From assembly GCF_039909015.1 (NCBI RefSeq), contig NZ_CP150919.1:3448501-3512500 (forward strand): a DNA stretch of 64,000 bases, in the 5' to 3' direction. The translations under genes and the position numbers were made by a program. The notes under the pieces were generated by a model. It was not told where the DNA came from and ran no database searches. It worked only from the letters and a program-made list of their open reading frames with translations. Every line of letters starts with the position of its first letter. The stretch's first letter is position 1. Positions 1 to 8,264 of the stretch are shown here, in pieces. Source of the DNA: Pseudomonas grandcourensis (GTDB lineage: Bacteria; Pseudomonadota; Gammaproteobacteria; Pseudomonadales; Pseudomonadaceae).

Positions 1-117
1 GCCGATATGCAAGATGAGTTCGAGCAGATGCTCGGAGTGGTTGTAGATTTCAATGTCGAAAACAACATGCCAGAAAGCTACAGGGCATCGATTGAGCCTG
101 AGGTGATCAAGCTGTAG
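1..117 (+). CDS. 3' end of an unidentified gene (possibly a nucleotidyltransferase-like protein)
   Basis: An open frame enters from the left edge and stops at a TAG (115-117), giving the last 38 residues of a protein, which end in SIEPEVIKL. The pattern LGVVVDFNVEN followed by a short charged tail ending in a hydrophobic EVIKL is reminiscent of the C-terminus of small MNT-type nucleotidyltransferases (antitoxins of HEPN/MNT pairs). That is a weak resemblance, and the fragment is too short to decide. It lies convergent to the next gene. Confidence 0.4.
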   Translation, partial: ADMQDEFEQMLGVVVDFNVENNMPESYRASIEPEVIKL

Positions 118-235
118 TGGGGCGTCATTGGCGTTCGATAAGAGCGAACCCTCGTCAACTCGAGACAGTCGTAGAGTTGAAAGCGTTGCGGTTGGTCGTT
201 CTGCATTGAGCACCCGGCTGGCTCAACCGGACGCA

Positions 236-598
236 TTAAATGAGTGAGCGAGTAGCAGCCAAGTATTGGATAACTTGCTCGAGTCCTGTTCGGCATGTGA
301 TGAGATCACGCGGTCGACTACTCAGACCACGATTCCTGCTACTTAGCCAGATCTTTGCATTTTGCTCGGTTCCTACGAGCGCGAGCAATGACTGATACAA
401 CTCAACCAAAAGCAAGGCCCGGCTCCATGCTTCAGTGTTGGGTTGCGGTTCCTGTCCATGGCGTAGAAGCATTACCGGGGAAACATGCTCACCCAGGACG
501 GCTGATAGCTCATCGTCATCAAGCCCCAGCCCTTCGCCAGCGCGGATAAATGCTTTGCCAGGCACACCGTTTTTAGCGCTCGATGTGACTGATTTCAT
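236..598 (-). CDS. Xre/MbcA/ParS (DUF2384)-type antitoxin, orphan
   Basis: This is a 120-residue protein. The C-terminal half carries the DUF2384/MbcA-ParS toxin-binding pattern: LVELYQSLLALVG, then a W with SRNRGLSSRPRDLI, then a G and a hydrophobic helix (LEQVIQYLAATRSLI). In that family these residues bind and neutralise RES-domain ADP-ribosyl/NAD-targeting toxins, and the toxin gene normally lies immediately downstream. Here the downstream side (below 236) contains no RES-domain frame, so the antitoxin is an orphan in this window. The N-terminal half (DDDELSAVLGEHVSPVMLLRHGQEP) would be the Xre-like part. A GGTGGAG lies very close to the ATG, so the true start could be slightly downstream. 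The domain assignment rests on the C-terminal motif only. Confidence 0.65.
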   Translation of the reverse strand: MKSVTSSAKNGVPGKAFIRAGEGLGLDDDELSAVLGEHVSPVMLLRHGQEPQPNTEAWSRALLLVELYQSLLALVGTEQNAKIWLSSRNRGLSSRPRDLITCRTGLEQVIQYLAATRSLI

Positions 599-1048
599 GC
601 TCCACCATATGGCCTGTGATCTGGTTTGTGATGACCGAATTTATTAACCCAACTCCATCGACCAGTATGGCCGCTTCTGACCCAAAATCGCACCATCGAC
701 AATAAGCATCTTGGCACCAGCAGCTAGGCGATCAATGGCCTGTAACGTAGTTTTGTGCGCTGCAACACTGCTTACGTTACAGCGCAAAAAGTTTCGTTAC
801 AGAGCGCGTCGGAAAGCAAGCGGAGCGCGCAGGCCGACGGCCGTAGGCGTGCGGATGGACGCCCGGAGGGCCAAGACCAGCGCCTTGCGCAAGGGCTTGG
901 TTCACGACAGCCCACCCCTGAAAGGGGGACGCACAAACCACAACGATTAAAGCCCTTTTGATAAGCCACCAAAAATATTTCACTCTTTCGCTAAAGGTTT
1001 TCTTCAAAGCATCCGTTGTTATCTTTAACAGCAACGAAATGGTGATTT
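599..1048. other. Intergenic stretch with a GC-rich, hairpin-rich block
   Basis: No frame here has a convincing start and family. Several short overlapping frames on both strands in 711-1034 look like by-products of a GC-rich block at about 780-950. That block contains GGCCGACGGCC, CGCCTTGCGCAAGG and CCCCTGAAAGGGG-type inverted repeats and is Arg/Gly-rich in every frame. I associate this kind of block with Pseudomonas mobile elements but cannot name it. It could be a structured RNA or a remnant of plasmid/ICE backbone. Confidence 0.4.
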
Positions 1049-1573
1049 GTGAGCAAAACTGAAATGCAACCGGCAGTGTTTTTTGCGGAGCGCGAATTTA
1101 CGTGCTGGCGAGAACGTGAGTGTAAAGACGTGTACCCGTGTCAGGTGTCCAGGCAGGGTAGTGATGGTGTGAGGCTGAAGCTAGATGATGTATCCATTAG
1201 GTTTTCAAAGGGCGTAGCGCAGGAAATTGCGCATTGCCTTAAAGATGCTTTTTTGGTGAATCTTGGTAACCAGGTGAACGTGTTATTTACGTCAAAGAAG
1301 CGTAAAAGTAAGTTGGAGAGAAAATTCCACAAAGACGTATCGGGTTGCTGGAGTTATAGGGCTGACGGACGATTCAAATATCAGCAGACGGAGAATGAAG
1401 TTTATTTCAGCAAGCTAGCCAAGATTCCGGGCGATACGATGGAGGAATTAGGAGTTTACACAGTTGAAGATGGGGGAATAGAACTCGTTTTTGACTTCAT
1501 GTGCTATTCGTTCAGTATACAGGATGCTTTTTGGCTTGCTGAGAGTTTAATGGACGCCAACAGGTATGAGTGA
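1049..1573 (+). CDS. Hypothetical protein (174 aa)
   Basis: This is an open frame with a GTG start at 1049; an ATG five codons in (1064) is an alternative start. No Shine-Dalgarno sequence stands out for either. I do not recognise the family. The protein is soluble, with no signal peptide or membrane segment. It begins with a Cys/Glu-rich stretch (TCWRERECKDVYPC), carries a basic patch (KKRKSKLERKFHKD) at about residues 82-95, and ends in an acidic, aromatic region. Base composition is lower in GC than the core genes further right, as expected for island cargo. Confidence 0.55.
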   Translation: MSKTEMQPAVFFAEREFTCWRERECKDVYPCQVSRQGSDGVRLKLDDVSIRFSKGVAQEIAHCLKDAFLVNLGNQVNVLFTSKKRKSKLERKFHKDVSGCWSYRADGRFKYQQTENEVYFSKLAKIPGDTMEELGVYTVEDGGIELVFDFMCYSFSIQDAFWLAESLMDANRYE

Positions 1574-1703
1574 CCGGGTACCTTGGAAGCCATTTTCATC
1601 AGGGCAGATCGATAGCGGTATTGATCCTAACGGATCACTCCTGTGCCAGTGAAGGCTCGATACGCAGGTCTCGCAGCGTGTTCGATCAATGTCTGATGGT
1701 GGA

Positions 1704-2012
1704 TCAGATACGACGAAGCAGTTCTTCTAACTGTCGATGCTCGTCAGGTAAAAGAAGCTCGACAGGATCTATGGCATCCCGTGAGCTAAAGTCGTACTTT
1801 CGGCCGTCAGGGCTGTAGCAGCTATCGCAATAGTCAAGCTCACCGCAATCTTCGAAAAACGTGATCACCCACCTATCTACTTCGACGGTCATCAATCCAC
1901 AGTAAATCTCGTTCCATGTGATCTCTGTGATTCGGCGCATTGAGCGTGAACCGACAGTAACATCACGGAGTACCTGGTGAACCTCTTGAGCGGTGAGCAA
2001 TCTTGTATCCAT
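1704..2012 (-). CDS. Small conserved hypothetical protein (DUF7693-like)
   Basis: This is a 102-residue protein when started at the ATG at 2012 (MDTRLLTAQEVHQVLRD); an in-frame ATG 13 codons upstream is also possible. The layout matches a small protein family common in Pseudomonas that I know as DUF7693. It has an N-terminal helix, then MTVEVDRWVITFFEDCGELDYCDSC, then SPDGRKYDF, then a region where DPVELL leads to a Leu-rich end. Function is unknown. The paired Cys (YCDSC) could bind metal, which is speculative. It precedes the recombinase gene on the same strand side, but there is no evidence that it is part of the recombination machinery. Confidence 0.6.
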   Translation of the reverse strand: MDTRLLTAQEVHQVLRDVTVGSRSMRRITEITWNEIYCGLMTVEVDRWVITFFEDCGELDYCDSCYSPDGRKYDFSSRDAIDPVELLLPDEHRQLEELLRRI

Positions 2013-2098
2013 GGTGGGATAGCCTGAAAACTGTGACGATTGAAAACTCAAGTGTCTAGCCTAGACGGACTGTGCCAAACCGATATTGAAAGGCGACT

Positions 2099-3046
2099 TT
2101 AAAGGATTTCCACTTTGGGCGCTGATGGCTTCAATGCAAGGCCGCCAAAAGAGGAGCCCGCATCAACGTACCTCAGCGCTGACTTGATGTCCTTCCAGCC
2201 GACGTAGCCCATCAGCGACTTGATATCCCAACCATTAGCGGAAGCCCAAGTGGCAAACCCGCGCCGCATTGAGTGACTACTGTAGATGTCCGATGGCACA
2301 CCCGCCTGCGCAAAGATACGACGCAGCATTGGGATCAGGCTGTTGGAGTTGATGCCCCCATCAGCAAGGTTGCCCCAGCGATCGATCTTTCTGAACACAG
2401 GCCCATGGGCAATGCCAGCCACGGTGATCCAGTTGATGTAAGCCTGGACTGGACACAGTTTCTTAAGGGCAGGAGTGTGGAAGGTCGTCCCCTGATGCTG
2501 TCGATCGCCTTTGGTGTAAGGCAAATAGAAGGTGATGCCGGCACCGGCTTCTGCTTGAGTATGCTCGACTTGTAGTCGTGCCAGTTCGTCCCCGCGAAAC
2601 CCTCGCCAAAAACCAATCAACACCAAGGCTATGTCGCGTCGACATTTCATCACGCTTCGGTAGTCACTCCGCTCAGCCGCAAGACTCGCTTCGCGCTCAA
2701 GCCAGCTCACTGCCAGCTCTAGGTGGGTCAGGAGGAGAGGGGCCGCCTGTTTCTCCTGGGCCGGATGCAATGTCCGGATGCCCTTGAGCACCTGCCTCAC
2801 GTTCGGCGTTTTTGTTGGATCAGGAAATCCCTGAGTGATGTGCCACTGAGCCAGTGCGGCCAGGCGCTGCTTTAGTGTGCTGATGGTGTGCTTGTCCGCG
2901 AACTCGGCCAGGTAGCGAACGATGCCATCGCCAGTCGCCGGCAGAAATCCTCCCCAGGTCACTTCGAAGTGTTCCACCGCGGCGCGGTAACTACGCCGGG
3001 TGTTTTCCCGCGTACCGGCCTGCAGGTACCGATCAGCCTTATTCAT
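2099..3046 (-). CDS. Tyrosine recombinase / site-specific integrase (short form)
   Basis: This 315-residue phage-integrase-family recombinase would cut and rejoin DNA at specific sites. The N-terminal SAM-like core-binding domain spans about residues 5-110 (NTRRSYRAAVEHFEVTW). The catalytic domain spans about 130-300. Visible catalytic elements are the first Arg in GFWRGFRGDEL, a Lys in PYTKGDRQ, the HSMRRGFATWA box (HxxR), a Trp in the usual second-His position (GYVGWKDIKSALRY) and the nucleophile Tyr in that last motif. The gene is divergent from the KfrA-like gene, with about 180 bp of AT-rich control region between them. Its likely role is mobilisation of the defence island, together with the second recombinase at 8265-9683. 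Confidence 0.9.
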   Translation of the reverse strand: MNKADRYLQAGTRENTRRSYRAAVEHFEVTWGGFLPATGDGIVRYLAEFADKHTISTLKQRLAALAQWHITQGFPDPTKTPNVRQVLKGIRTLHPAQEKQAAPLLLTHLELAVSWLEREASLAAERSDYRSVMKCRRDIALVLIGFWRGFRGDELARLQVEHTQAEAGAGITFYLPYTKGDRQHQGTTFHTPALKKLCPVQAYINWITVAGIAHGPVFRKIDRWGNLADGGINSNSLIPMLRRIFAQAGVPSDIYSSHSMRRGFATWASANGWDIKSLMGYVGWKDIKSALRYVDAGSSFGGLALKPSAPKVEIL

Positions 3047-3090
3047 CTCGACCCTTCTACGCGAAACGTAAATTTTCCAGCGATGGAAAT

Positions 3091-3216
3091 ACGAAAATCT
3101 GCTTTATGATGCGATAAGCCCCCATTATTTGATCATATAAAAATGATTTTCGTGACTGTTTTTTCATCTAGATGTAACATGTAATTACACATTACGTTTA
3201 CACTACGAAATCGTAG
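3091..3216. promoter_or_regulatory. Divergent control region with inverted repeats (candidate KfrA-like operator)
   Basis: The space between the recombinase and the KfrA-like gene holds a near-perfect palindrome, CTACGA-AA-TCGTAG (3203-3216). This palindrome abuts and partly overlaps the AGGAGAGG ribosome site of the KfrA-like gene. A wider inverted repeat, ACGAAAATC (3091-3099) and GATTTTCGT (3145-3153), shares the ACGAAA half-site. Proteins of the KfrA type usually bind their own promoter, so these are plausible autoregulatory sites. That role is inferred. Confidence 0.5.
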
Positions 3217-3224
3217 GAGAGGTC

Positions 3225-4259
3225 ATGGCACGCGGCGGTATTAACAGAGCAATCGTCCAGATAGCACGAGATGCGCTGATTGCTAAGGGTGTAAATCCCA
3301 GTATCAACGCTGTGCGGGTCGAGCTTGGAAATACTGGTTCGATGACGACCATTGCCCGCTATCTAGGCGAACTCGAAAAAGTAGAGCCCCGGCCGAACGA
3401 GCGCCGCGAACGCTTGAGTGATGAGCTCAGCGGGCTGGTTGGCCAATTGTTAGATCGCTTGCTTGAGGAGGGCGCCGAGGAAGTAGCGAAAGCGCGAACT
3501 GAGCTCGATAAGCACCGAGTGTCAGTCAATGAACAGCTTGCGCAGGCACAAGCTGCCTTGGCGGATTTGCAGCGCCAGAACGATAGCCTTCAAGCAGCGC
3601 TCGACGTCCAGGCTGGCGAATTGAGTACGTGCCAAAGCAGCTTGCAATCCGAGCTCACGCGCAACGCTCGCCTAAGTCAAAGTTGTGCCGACCTGGAAGT
3701 GCGGGCGCACGAGAAAGATGAGCAGATTCGCTCGCTGGAAGAAAAGCACCTGCATGCTCGTGATGCACTTGAGCACTACCGCACGGCCGTGAAAGATCAG
3801 CGAGAGCAAGAACAGCGCCGCCATGAAGGCCAGCTCCAACAAATCCAGGTTGAGCACCGTCAGTTGCAACAGACACTTTCGATGAAACAAGACGAGCTTA
3901 GCCGCTTGAATCGAGACAACGAGCGCCTCCTTACCGACTCCCGCCAGCAGACCAAGCTTGTGACCACCCAAGGCGAGACCATCACGCGACTCACTGGTGA
4001 GCTCAATGCATTGGCCATCGCATCTGCTAGAGAGGAGGGGGCCAAAGAACAGCTTATCGAACAGCTTGCTCATTCCCGTGAAGAATCAGCCTCCCTGCGC
4101 GATTCCGTCACTCAGGTCGATACACGAGCCAAGAATGCACAGGCGCTGCTGGAAACGACTCAGCATGAGGTCGACCAGCTGCGGCAAAAGCTGAAGCAAC
4201 TTCAACATGAAAAGAGTCCATCACGGAGTGAGCAAGCAGATGATCAGCGCCAAGAGTGA
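3225..4259 (+). CDS. KfrA-like DNA-binding protein with long coiled coil
   Basis: This is a 344-residue protein. Residues 1 to about 110 resemble the KfrA N-terminal winged-helix DNA-binding domain (GGINRAIVQIARDALIAKG, then GSMTTIARYLGELEKVEP). Residues from about 115 to 335 are an almost uninterrupted heptad-rich coiled coil loaded with Gln, Glu and Leu. KfrA itself is a plasmid-encoded autoregulated protein that binds promoter DNA and multimerises through its coiled coil. Related proteins are often paired with tyrosine recombinases in Pseudomonas islands. The ATG at 3225 is preceded by AGGAGAGG. The gene faces away from the recombinase and is followed by 290 bp before the nuclease/helicase pair. 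It probably controls the island's own promoter or maintenance. Confidence 0.8.
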   Translation: MARGGINRAIVQIARDALIAKGVNPSINAVRVELGNTGSMTTIARYLGELEKVEPRPNERRERLSDELSGLVGQLLDRLLEEGAEEVAKARTELDKHRVSVNEQLAQAQAALADLQRQNDSLQAALDVQAGELSTCQSSLQSELTRNARLSQSCADLEVRAHEKDEQIRSLEEKHLHARDALEHYRTAVKDQREQEQRRHEGQLQQIQVEHRQLQQTLSMKQDELSRLNRDNERLLTDSRQQTKLVTTQGETITRLTGELNALAIASAREEGAKEQLIEQLAHSREESASLRDSVTQVDTRAKNAQALLETTQHEVDQLRQKLKQLQHEKSPSRSEQADDQRQE

Positions 4260-4550
4260 TATGCATCGAGATGAACCACGTGCATCCGGATTCCGGGACA
4301 CCCTTCAAAGGCTCAGGGAGCATGCGATTGCTGGACATCTGCAATTGCGAGCGGACAGGCCCTCGGGCGATAACTATTCGAAGGGTAGGGCTGTGGCGAG
4401 CTTGCGCGCGAGATGAACCAAAAAATAGTCTTGCGTGGTGAGAAAATTGTTCGCGAGGACGGCGGCTAGTTCATGTCGCCAGCATATTTGCGTCGTTGAT
4501 CGCGTTGCGACGAGCACACCTCCAAATTTTAAGGTTAAGAAAGGATTCTC

Positions 4551-6455
4551 ATGTATTTACGTACCTTAGACATTCATGGCTTCAAGTGCTTTGGCGAGCC
4601 TTTCACGATCGAATTCCACGACGGTCTCAATGTTCTCGTGGGCGAGAATGGAGCGGGCAAGACAGGCGTCATTGCTGCCGTCCGCCAGCTCTTCAATGAC
4701 TCGGAATCCGGCAAACGTTTGATCAACGAACGAGATTTTCATCGTGGATTTCACCTGGCAGCTGTAGCGGCACCACGGATCGATATCCAAGCTACCTTTT
4801 CTGACCTGGATGAGAATGACACCATCGCTTTCAGGGATTGGTGTGGCAATCAAGAGGAAGCGAAACTCACGTTCACCGCGCTCAATCTCGAATCGCGGGG
4901 CCGATTCAAAAGCCAACTTTACGGCGGTTATGCACGGGCTACAGCGCTGGAAACTGAGACCCTTGATCTCATTCATTGCATTTACTTACCGCCTCTGCGT
5001 GATGCAGAAACAAAACTCCGAGATGGGCGCCAGTCCAGGCTAGCCCGACTTTTGAAGGCGCTCTGCCGCAAGGAGCTTGAAACAGCTCGTAAGGGTGGGA
5101 AACTTCATCCCTTGGAGGAACGAGTTGGCGCGTTCAACCAGGAGCTCTCCGAGAGCGACGAGTACGCCATCAAGCAAGCCAATGAACGAATTGGCAAAAG
5201 CCTGAAGGCAGCATTAGGAATGCACCTGTCCCAGAACACACTCATTCAGTTCTCGGAGGTGAGCTTCTCTCGTATCGTTGAAGGCCTGCGATTGCTCTAC
5301 TTCCCGAACCTGGCCGCGGCCGAGGCTACCCAGTTTCGGTCTTTGGAAGAAAATAGCCTTGGCTACAACAACCTGCTCTACATTGCCTCCATTCTGGCTG
5401 AACTTACGTTGGAAGTGGAGGAGGAGCGGGGGGAGGAAACCTACCTGCGCCTTCTGCTGATTGAAGAGCCCGAGGCTCATCTACATCCCCAGCTTCAGAT
5501 ACGTCTCTTGAAGCACCTCAGCGCCGTGGCCAAAGAGAAAGGGATCCAGGTGATCATCACCACCCACTCGACGGTCATCTCATCAGCAGTATCGGTGGAT
5601 CAGATCATCCACCTCTCTAACACGGATACTCCAATTGCGATTCCTCTGAGGACATGCGGCCTTCCAGAGCCCAGTCGGAAATTCATCGACCGGTGGCTCG
5701 ATGTCACTAAATCCAATCTGCTTTTCTCCAAGGGTTCTATCCTGGTTGAGGGCATAGCTGAGGCGATGGTTATCCCGGAGCTGGCGCGCAGGGTGCTCGC
5801 TCAGTACGGCGACGGCAAGAACACACTTGAGGATTACGGCGTATCAGTAATCAACCTGGGTGGCATCTACTTCAAGCACTTCATGCAGCTGTTCTGCGAC
5901 GTGACCGAGGAGAGCACAGGTGAAAACGTTCCGGTGCGCTGCGCCGGCTTGACCGACAAAGATCCACCCAAAACGATCAAAGTCGACGTTGAGGGTGGAG
6001 AGCGAGTGTCAGTTGATTACACGCCGCATGACGACGACTTAAGGGATGGCGAGAACCATGCTCTTGCCTACATCGCCAAAATTAGCCAGTCGCAGTTCGG
6101 ACGTCTCTACGCAGGTAATTACAAAACCTTCGAGTACGATATCGCGATGGAAGGAGCGAACCTGCGGATGATGCTCTCCGTAGCCGCCGAGCTCTGGCCC
6201 GCTCAGGACGGAACCGTGGCTCCCGAGCTACGAGAAAGAGCGAAGCTGGCTTTTGACGAAATGAAAAGTCCCGAACGAGCAGGCCACGCGGCTGAGCTTC
6301 TATACCGCATCGACTCCACCAGTATTGGAAAAGGTATGTATGCGCAGGCATTTGCCGAGGAGCTGGAGAAGCAGGAAAGTGAGTTAGTCGTCCCGGCCTA
6401 CATCCGTGAAGCTATCCTCTGGGCTTGCGGACTTGAGGAAGTCCCTGCCCAATGA
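4551..6455 (+). CDS. OLD-family ATP-dependent nuclease (Gabija GajA-like)
   Basis: This 634-residue protein has an ABC/SMC-type ATPase fused to a TOPRIM nuclease domain. Walker A is GENGAGKT (31-38). Walker B and the following D-loop lie in LLLIEEPEAHLHPQ (about 301-314), and the H-loop is TTHS (337-340). TOPRIM elements follow: the metal-binding Glu in LVEGIAEAMVIPEL (398-411), the second strand INLGGIYF (about 435), LTDKD (467-471) and the late acidic KTFEYD (525-530). OLD nucleases of class 2 lie next to a UvrD-type helicase, and in Gabija GajA cleaves DNA during phage infection. The downstream gene overlaps by 4 bp, so the two are translationally coupled. AAAGGA lies 5 bp before the ATG. 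The preceding 290 bp contains no gene. Confidence 0.88.
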   Translation: MYLRTLDIHGFKCFGEPFTIEFHDGLNVLVGENGAGKTGVIAAVRQLFNDSESGKRLINERDFHRGFHLAAVAAPRIDIQATFSDLDENDTIAFRDWCGNQEEAKLTFTALNLESRGRFKSQLYGGYARATALETETLDLIHCIYLPPLRDAETKLRDGRQSRLARLLKALCRKELETARKGGKLHPLEERVGAFNQELSESDEYAIKQANERIGKSLKAALGMHLSQNTLIQFSEVSFSRIVEGLRLLYFPNLAAAEATQFRSLEENSLGYNNLLYIASILAELTLEVEEERGEETYLRLLLIEEPEAHLHPQLQIRLLKHLSAVAKEKGIQVIITTHSTVISSAVSVDQIIHLSNTDTPIAIPLRTCGLPEPSRKFIDRWLDVTKSNLLFSKGSILVEGIAEAMVIPELARRVLAQYGDGKNTLEDYGVSVINLGGIYFKHFMQLFCDVTEESTGENVPVRCAGLTDKDPPKTIKVDVEGGERVSVDYTPHDDDLRDGENHALAYIAKISQSQFGRLYAGNYKTFEYDIAMEGANLRMMLSVAAELWPAQDGTVAPELRERAKLAFDEMKSPERAGHAAELLYRIDSTSIGKGMYAQAFAEELEKQESELVVPAYIREAILWACGLEEVPAQ

Positions 6456-8206
6456 TTAAGCTGACTGACCAGCAGAAAGCCTATATTGGCGCACCTCTCG
6501 ACCAGCATGTGTATCTCAACGCCTGCCCAGGCAGTGGCAAAACAGAGGTCGTCGCGGCCATGATGGCCAAGGTCGTTGAGGAGTGGACTGGCTTCCCTGC
6601 TGGGATAGCGGTTTTGACCTTCTCCAACAGCGCTACGGACGAGCTTAAGGATAGACTGGTACGGCACCTGGGAGAGCCGCTGGGCTTTCCTCATGTGGTG
6701 TCAACCTTCGACAGCTTTGTCCACTCGCGAATGGTCGCAAGCATCGCAAGCGAGGTTACTCAGTATCCAGGGAAGGAGGGGGATAGTCGGATCAGGATCG
6801 TGGAGAACAAGGCAGACATCTTCCACGCTCGCACCAAGATCTGTGGCCGTTCGATCTCCGCCTGTAAGTATAACTACGACTTGGAGACCAAAGGATTCAC
6901 GTTCTCGACCGGCGAGCGGACTAGAGATACACAGCTCAACGCCGCTGCAATCACTAAGGTTGCTCGCGAAGACCTGATCGATACGAAGAAGCGTTTCTGG
7001 GCGGCAGGGTTCGCGACTTACAAAGATGTAGACATGATTGCCTTGGCGGCACTTCAGAGGCCCGCTCTTGCCAGCTATTTCCAGCGCCTGGCGAAGCGAT
7101 TTCCGCTGGTCATTGTCGACGAGTGCCAAGACCTGTCAGCAGAGCAACTGGCGATGGTACGGAAGCTCCATGGGCTTGGCATTAAATTCCATTTCGTAGG
7201 CGATCTGAACCAATCGATCTACGGATTCAGAAAATCTAATCCGGACAATGTGAAGGCGCTCCTTGCCGAGCTCGGCTTCGCGCAGCTGCCACTTACAGCG
7301 AATTGGAGAAGCGGGCAATCCATCGTGGATCTCTGCAGTGACTTGCTGCAGATCGATCGCATCTCGGGTAACCCCGAAATCGCTCCAGTTAAGCCCCTTC
7401 TGCTCCAATATGCGAAATGTCCTTCAGAGCTTCTTCCGAGAATAATCGAGCTCACCAGTGGTTACAAAGAGGTTGTCGTTGTCGCTCGCGGGCACAGCAC
7501 GCTGCAACGCTTCCGCAAGGGCGACAATTTCAAGGGCGTTGAAGTGCTGGCGCTGGCATGCGTCGCTGCCGGAAGCGGGAGCAAAGGGGAGTTGAACGTT
7601 GCGGTAGCGCTATTTGCCGAATGGTTCGCAGATAAGCTCTCCCTGCAAGTAACGAGATCAGGCCCCCATTGCCCGGTAGCGATCGAATCCAAGCTTGTCT
7701 GGCGGAAATTCATTCACAAATGCTTGAATCACTTGGTGGCCGCTGGCGCTGGTAACCTGGAACTGACTTGGAAACAGTGGGCAGTCGTCGCTAAACAAGC
7801 CATGCGATCACTCCCAGATCAGTCCTTCGTGTTAGCCGAAATCACAACACAGCTTTTGCCATTGAGAGATCTAGTCCTCAGGGCCCCCAAAAAACAAGGA
7901 GACACCTCACTCAGTTTACGTCTGAGCGAAGGTGTCGCTCAGCAAGCCTCTATAGACAGTTTGCGCTACGAGACCATCCACCAAGTTAAGGGCGAAACTC
8001 ATGATGCAACAGTGGTCGTGTCGTCACTTCAAAAAGGGGTTCACCTTTCCCATTGGAAGGAGTGGCTCGCCGACCCGACATCCGAAGGAGCGAGGTTTGC
8101 TTACGTGGCGAGCTCACGTCCACGGCATATGCTCATCTGGGCGGTGAAGAAGTTGAAAGCGACGGAGAAAGAAACACTGGCTGGTTTGGGGTTCGAGTTC
8201 GTCTGA
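6452..8206 (+). CDS. UvrD/Rep-family helicase (Gabija GajB-like)
   Basis: This 584-residue superfamily 1 helicase-like protein shows these motifs. The Q-like start is LTDQQKAYI. Walker A is ACPGSGKT (24-31) and motif Ia is AVLTFSNSATDEL. Walker B is IVDECQD (221-227). Motif III is FVGDLNQSIYGFR (248-260), with LTANWRSGQS (281-290) after it. Motif V is IHQVKGETHDATVV, and motif VI is FAYVASSRPRHML near the C-terminus. Its start codon overlaps the stop of the upstream OLD nuclease (ATGA at 6452-6455), so the two should be made in fixed ratio. In Gabija systems the helicase partner GajB associates with GajA. It could instead belong to a Gabija-related class 2 OLD system, because full-length comparison was not possible. 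Confidence 0.88.
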   Translation: MIKLTDQQKAYIGAPLDQHVYLNACPGSGKTEVVAAMMAKVVEEWTGFPAGIAVLTFSNSATDELKDRLVRHLGEPLGFPHVVSTFDSFVHSRMVASIASEVTQYPGKEGDSRIRIVENKADIFHARTKICGRSISACKYNYDLETKGFTFSTGERTRDTQLNAAAITKVAREDLIDTKKRFWAAGFATYKDVDMIALAALQRPALASYFQRLAKRFPLVIVDECQDLSAEQLAMVRKLHGLGIKFHFVGDLNQSIYGFRKSNPDNVKALLAELGFAQLPLTANWRSGQSIVDLCSDLLQIDRISGNPEIAPVKPLLLQYAKCPSELLPRIIELTSGYKEVVVVARGHSTLQRFRKGDNFKGVEVLALACVAAGSGSKGELNVAVALFAEWFADKLSLQVTRSGPHCPVAIESKLVWRKFIHKCLNHLVAAGAGNLELTWKQWAVVAKQAMRSLPDQSFVLAEITTQLLPLRDLVLRAPKKQGDTSLSLRLSEGVAQQASIDSLRYETIHQVKGETHDATVVVSSLQKGVHLSHWKEWLADPTSEGARFAYVASSRPRHMLIWAVKKLKATEKETLAGLGFEFV

Positions 8207-8264
8207 GAACCGGTGCCAGTTAACGCAAACGCAATGCATGACTGCATGCTTAGCGATTGAGGAT

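Noticed and set aside
1570..1818. Small plus-strand frame between the two hypothetical genes
   Set aside because: It overlaps a better supported minus-strand gene (1704-2012), and no ribosome site or family is seen.
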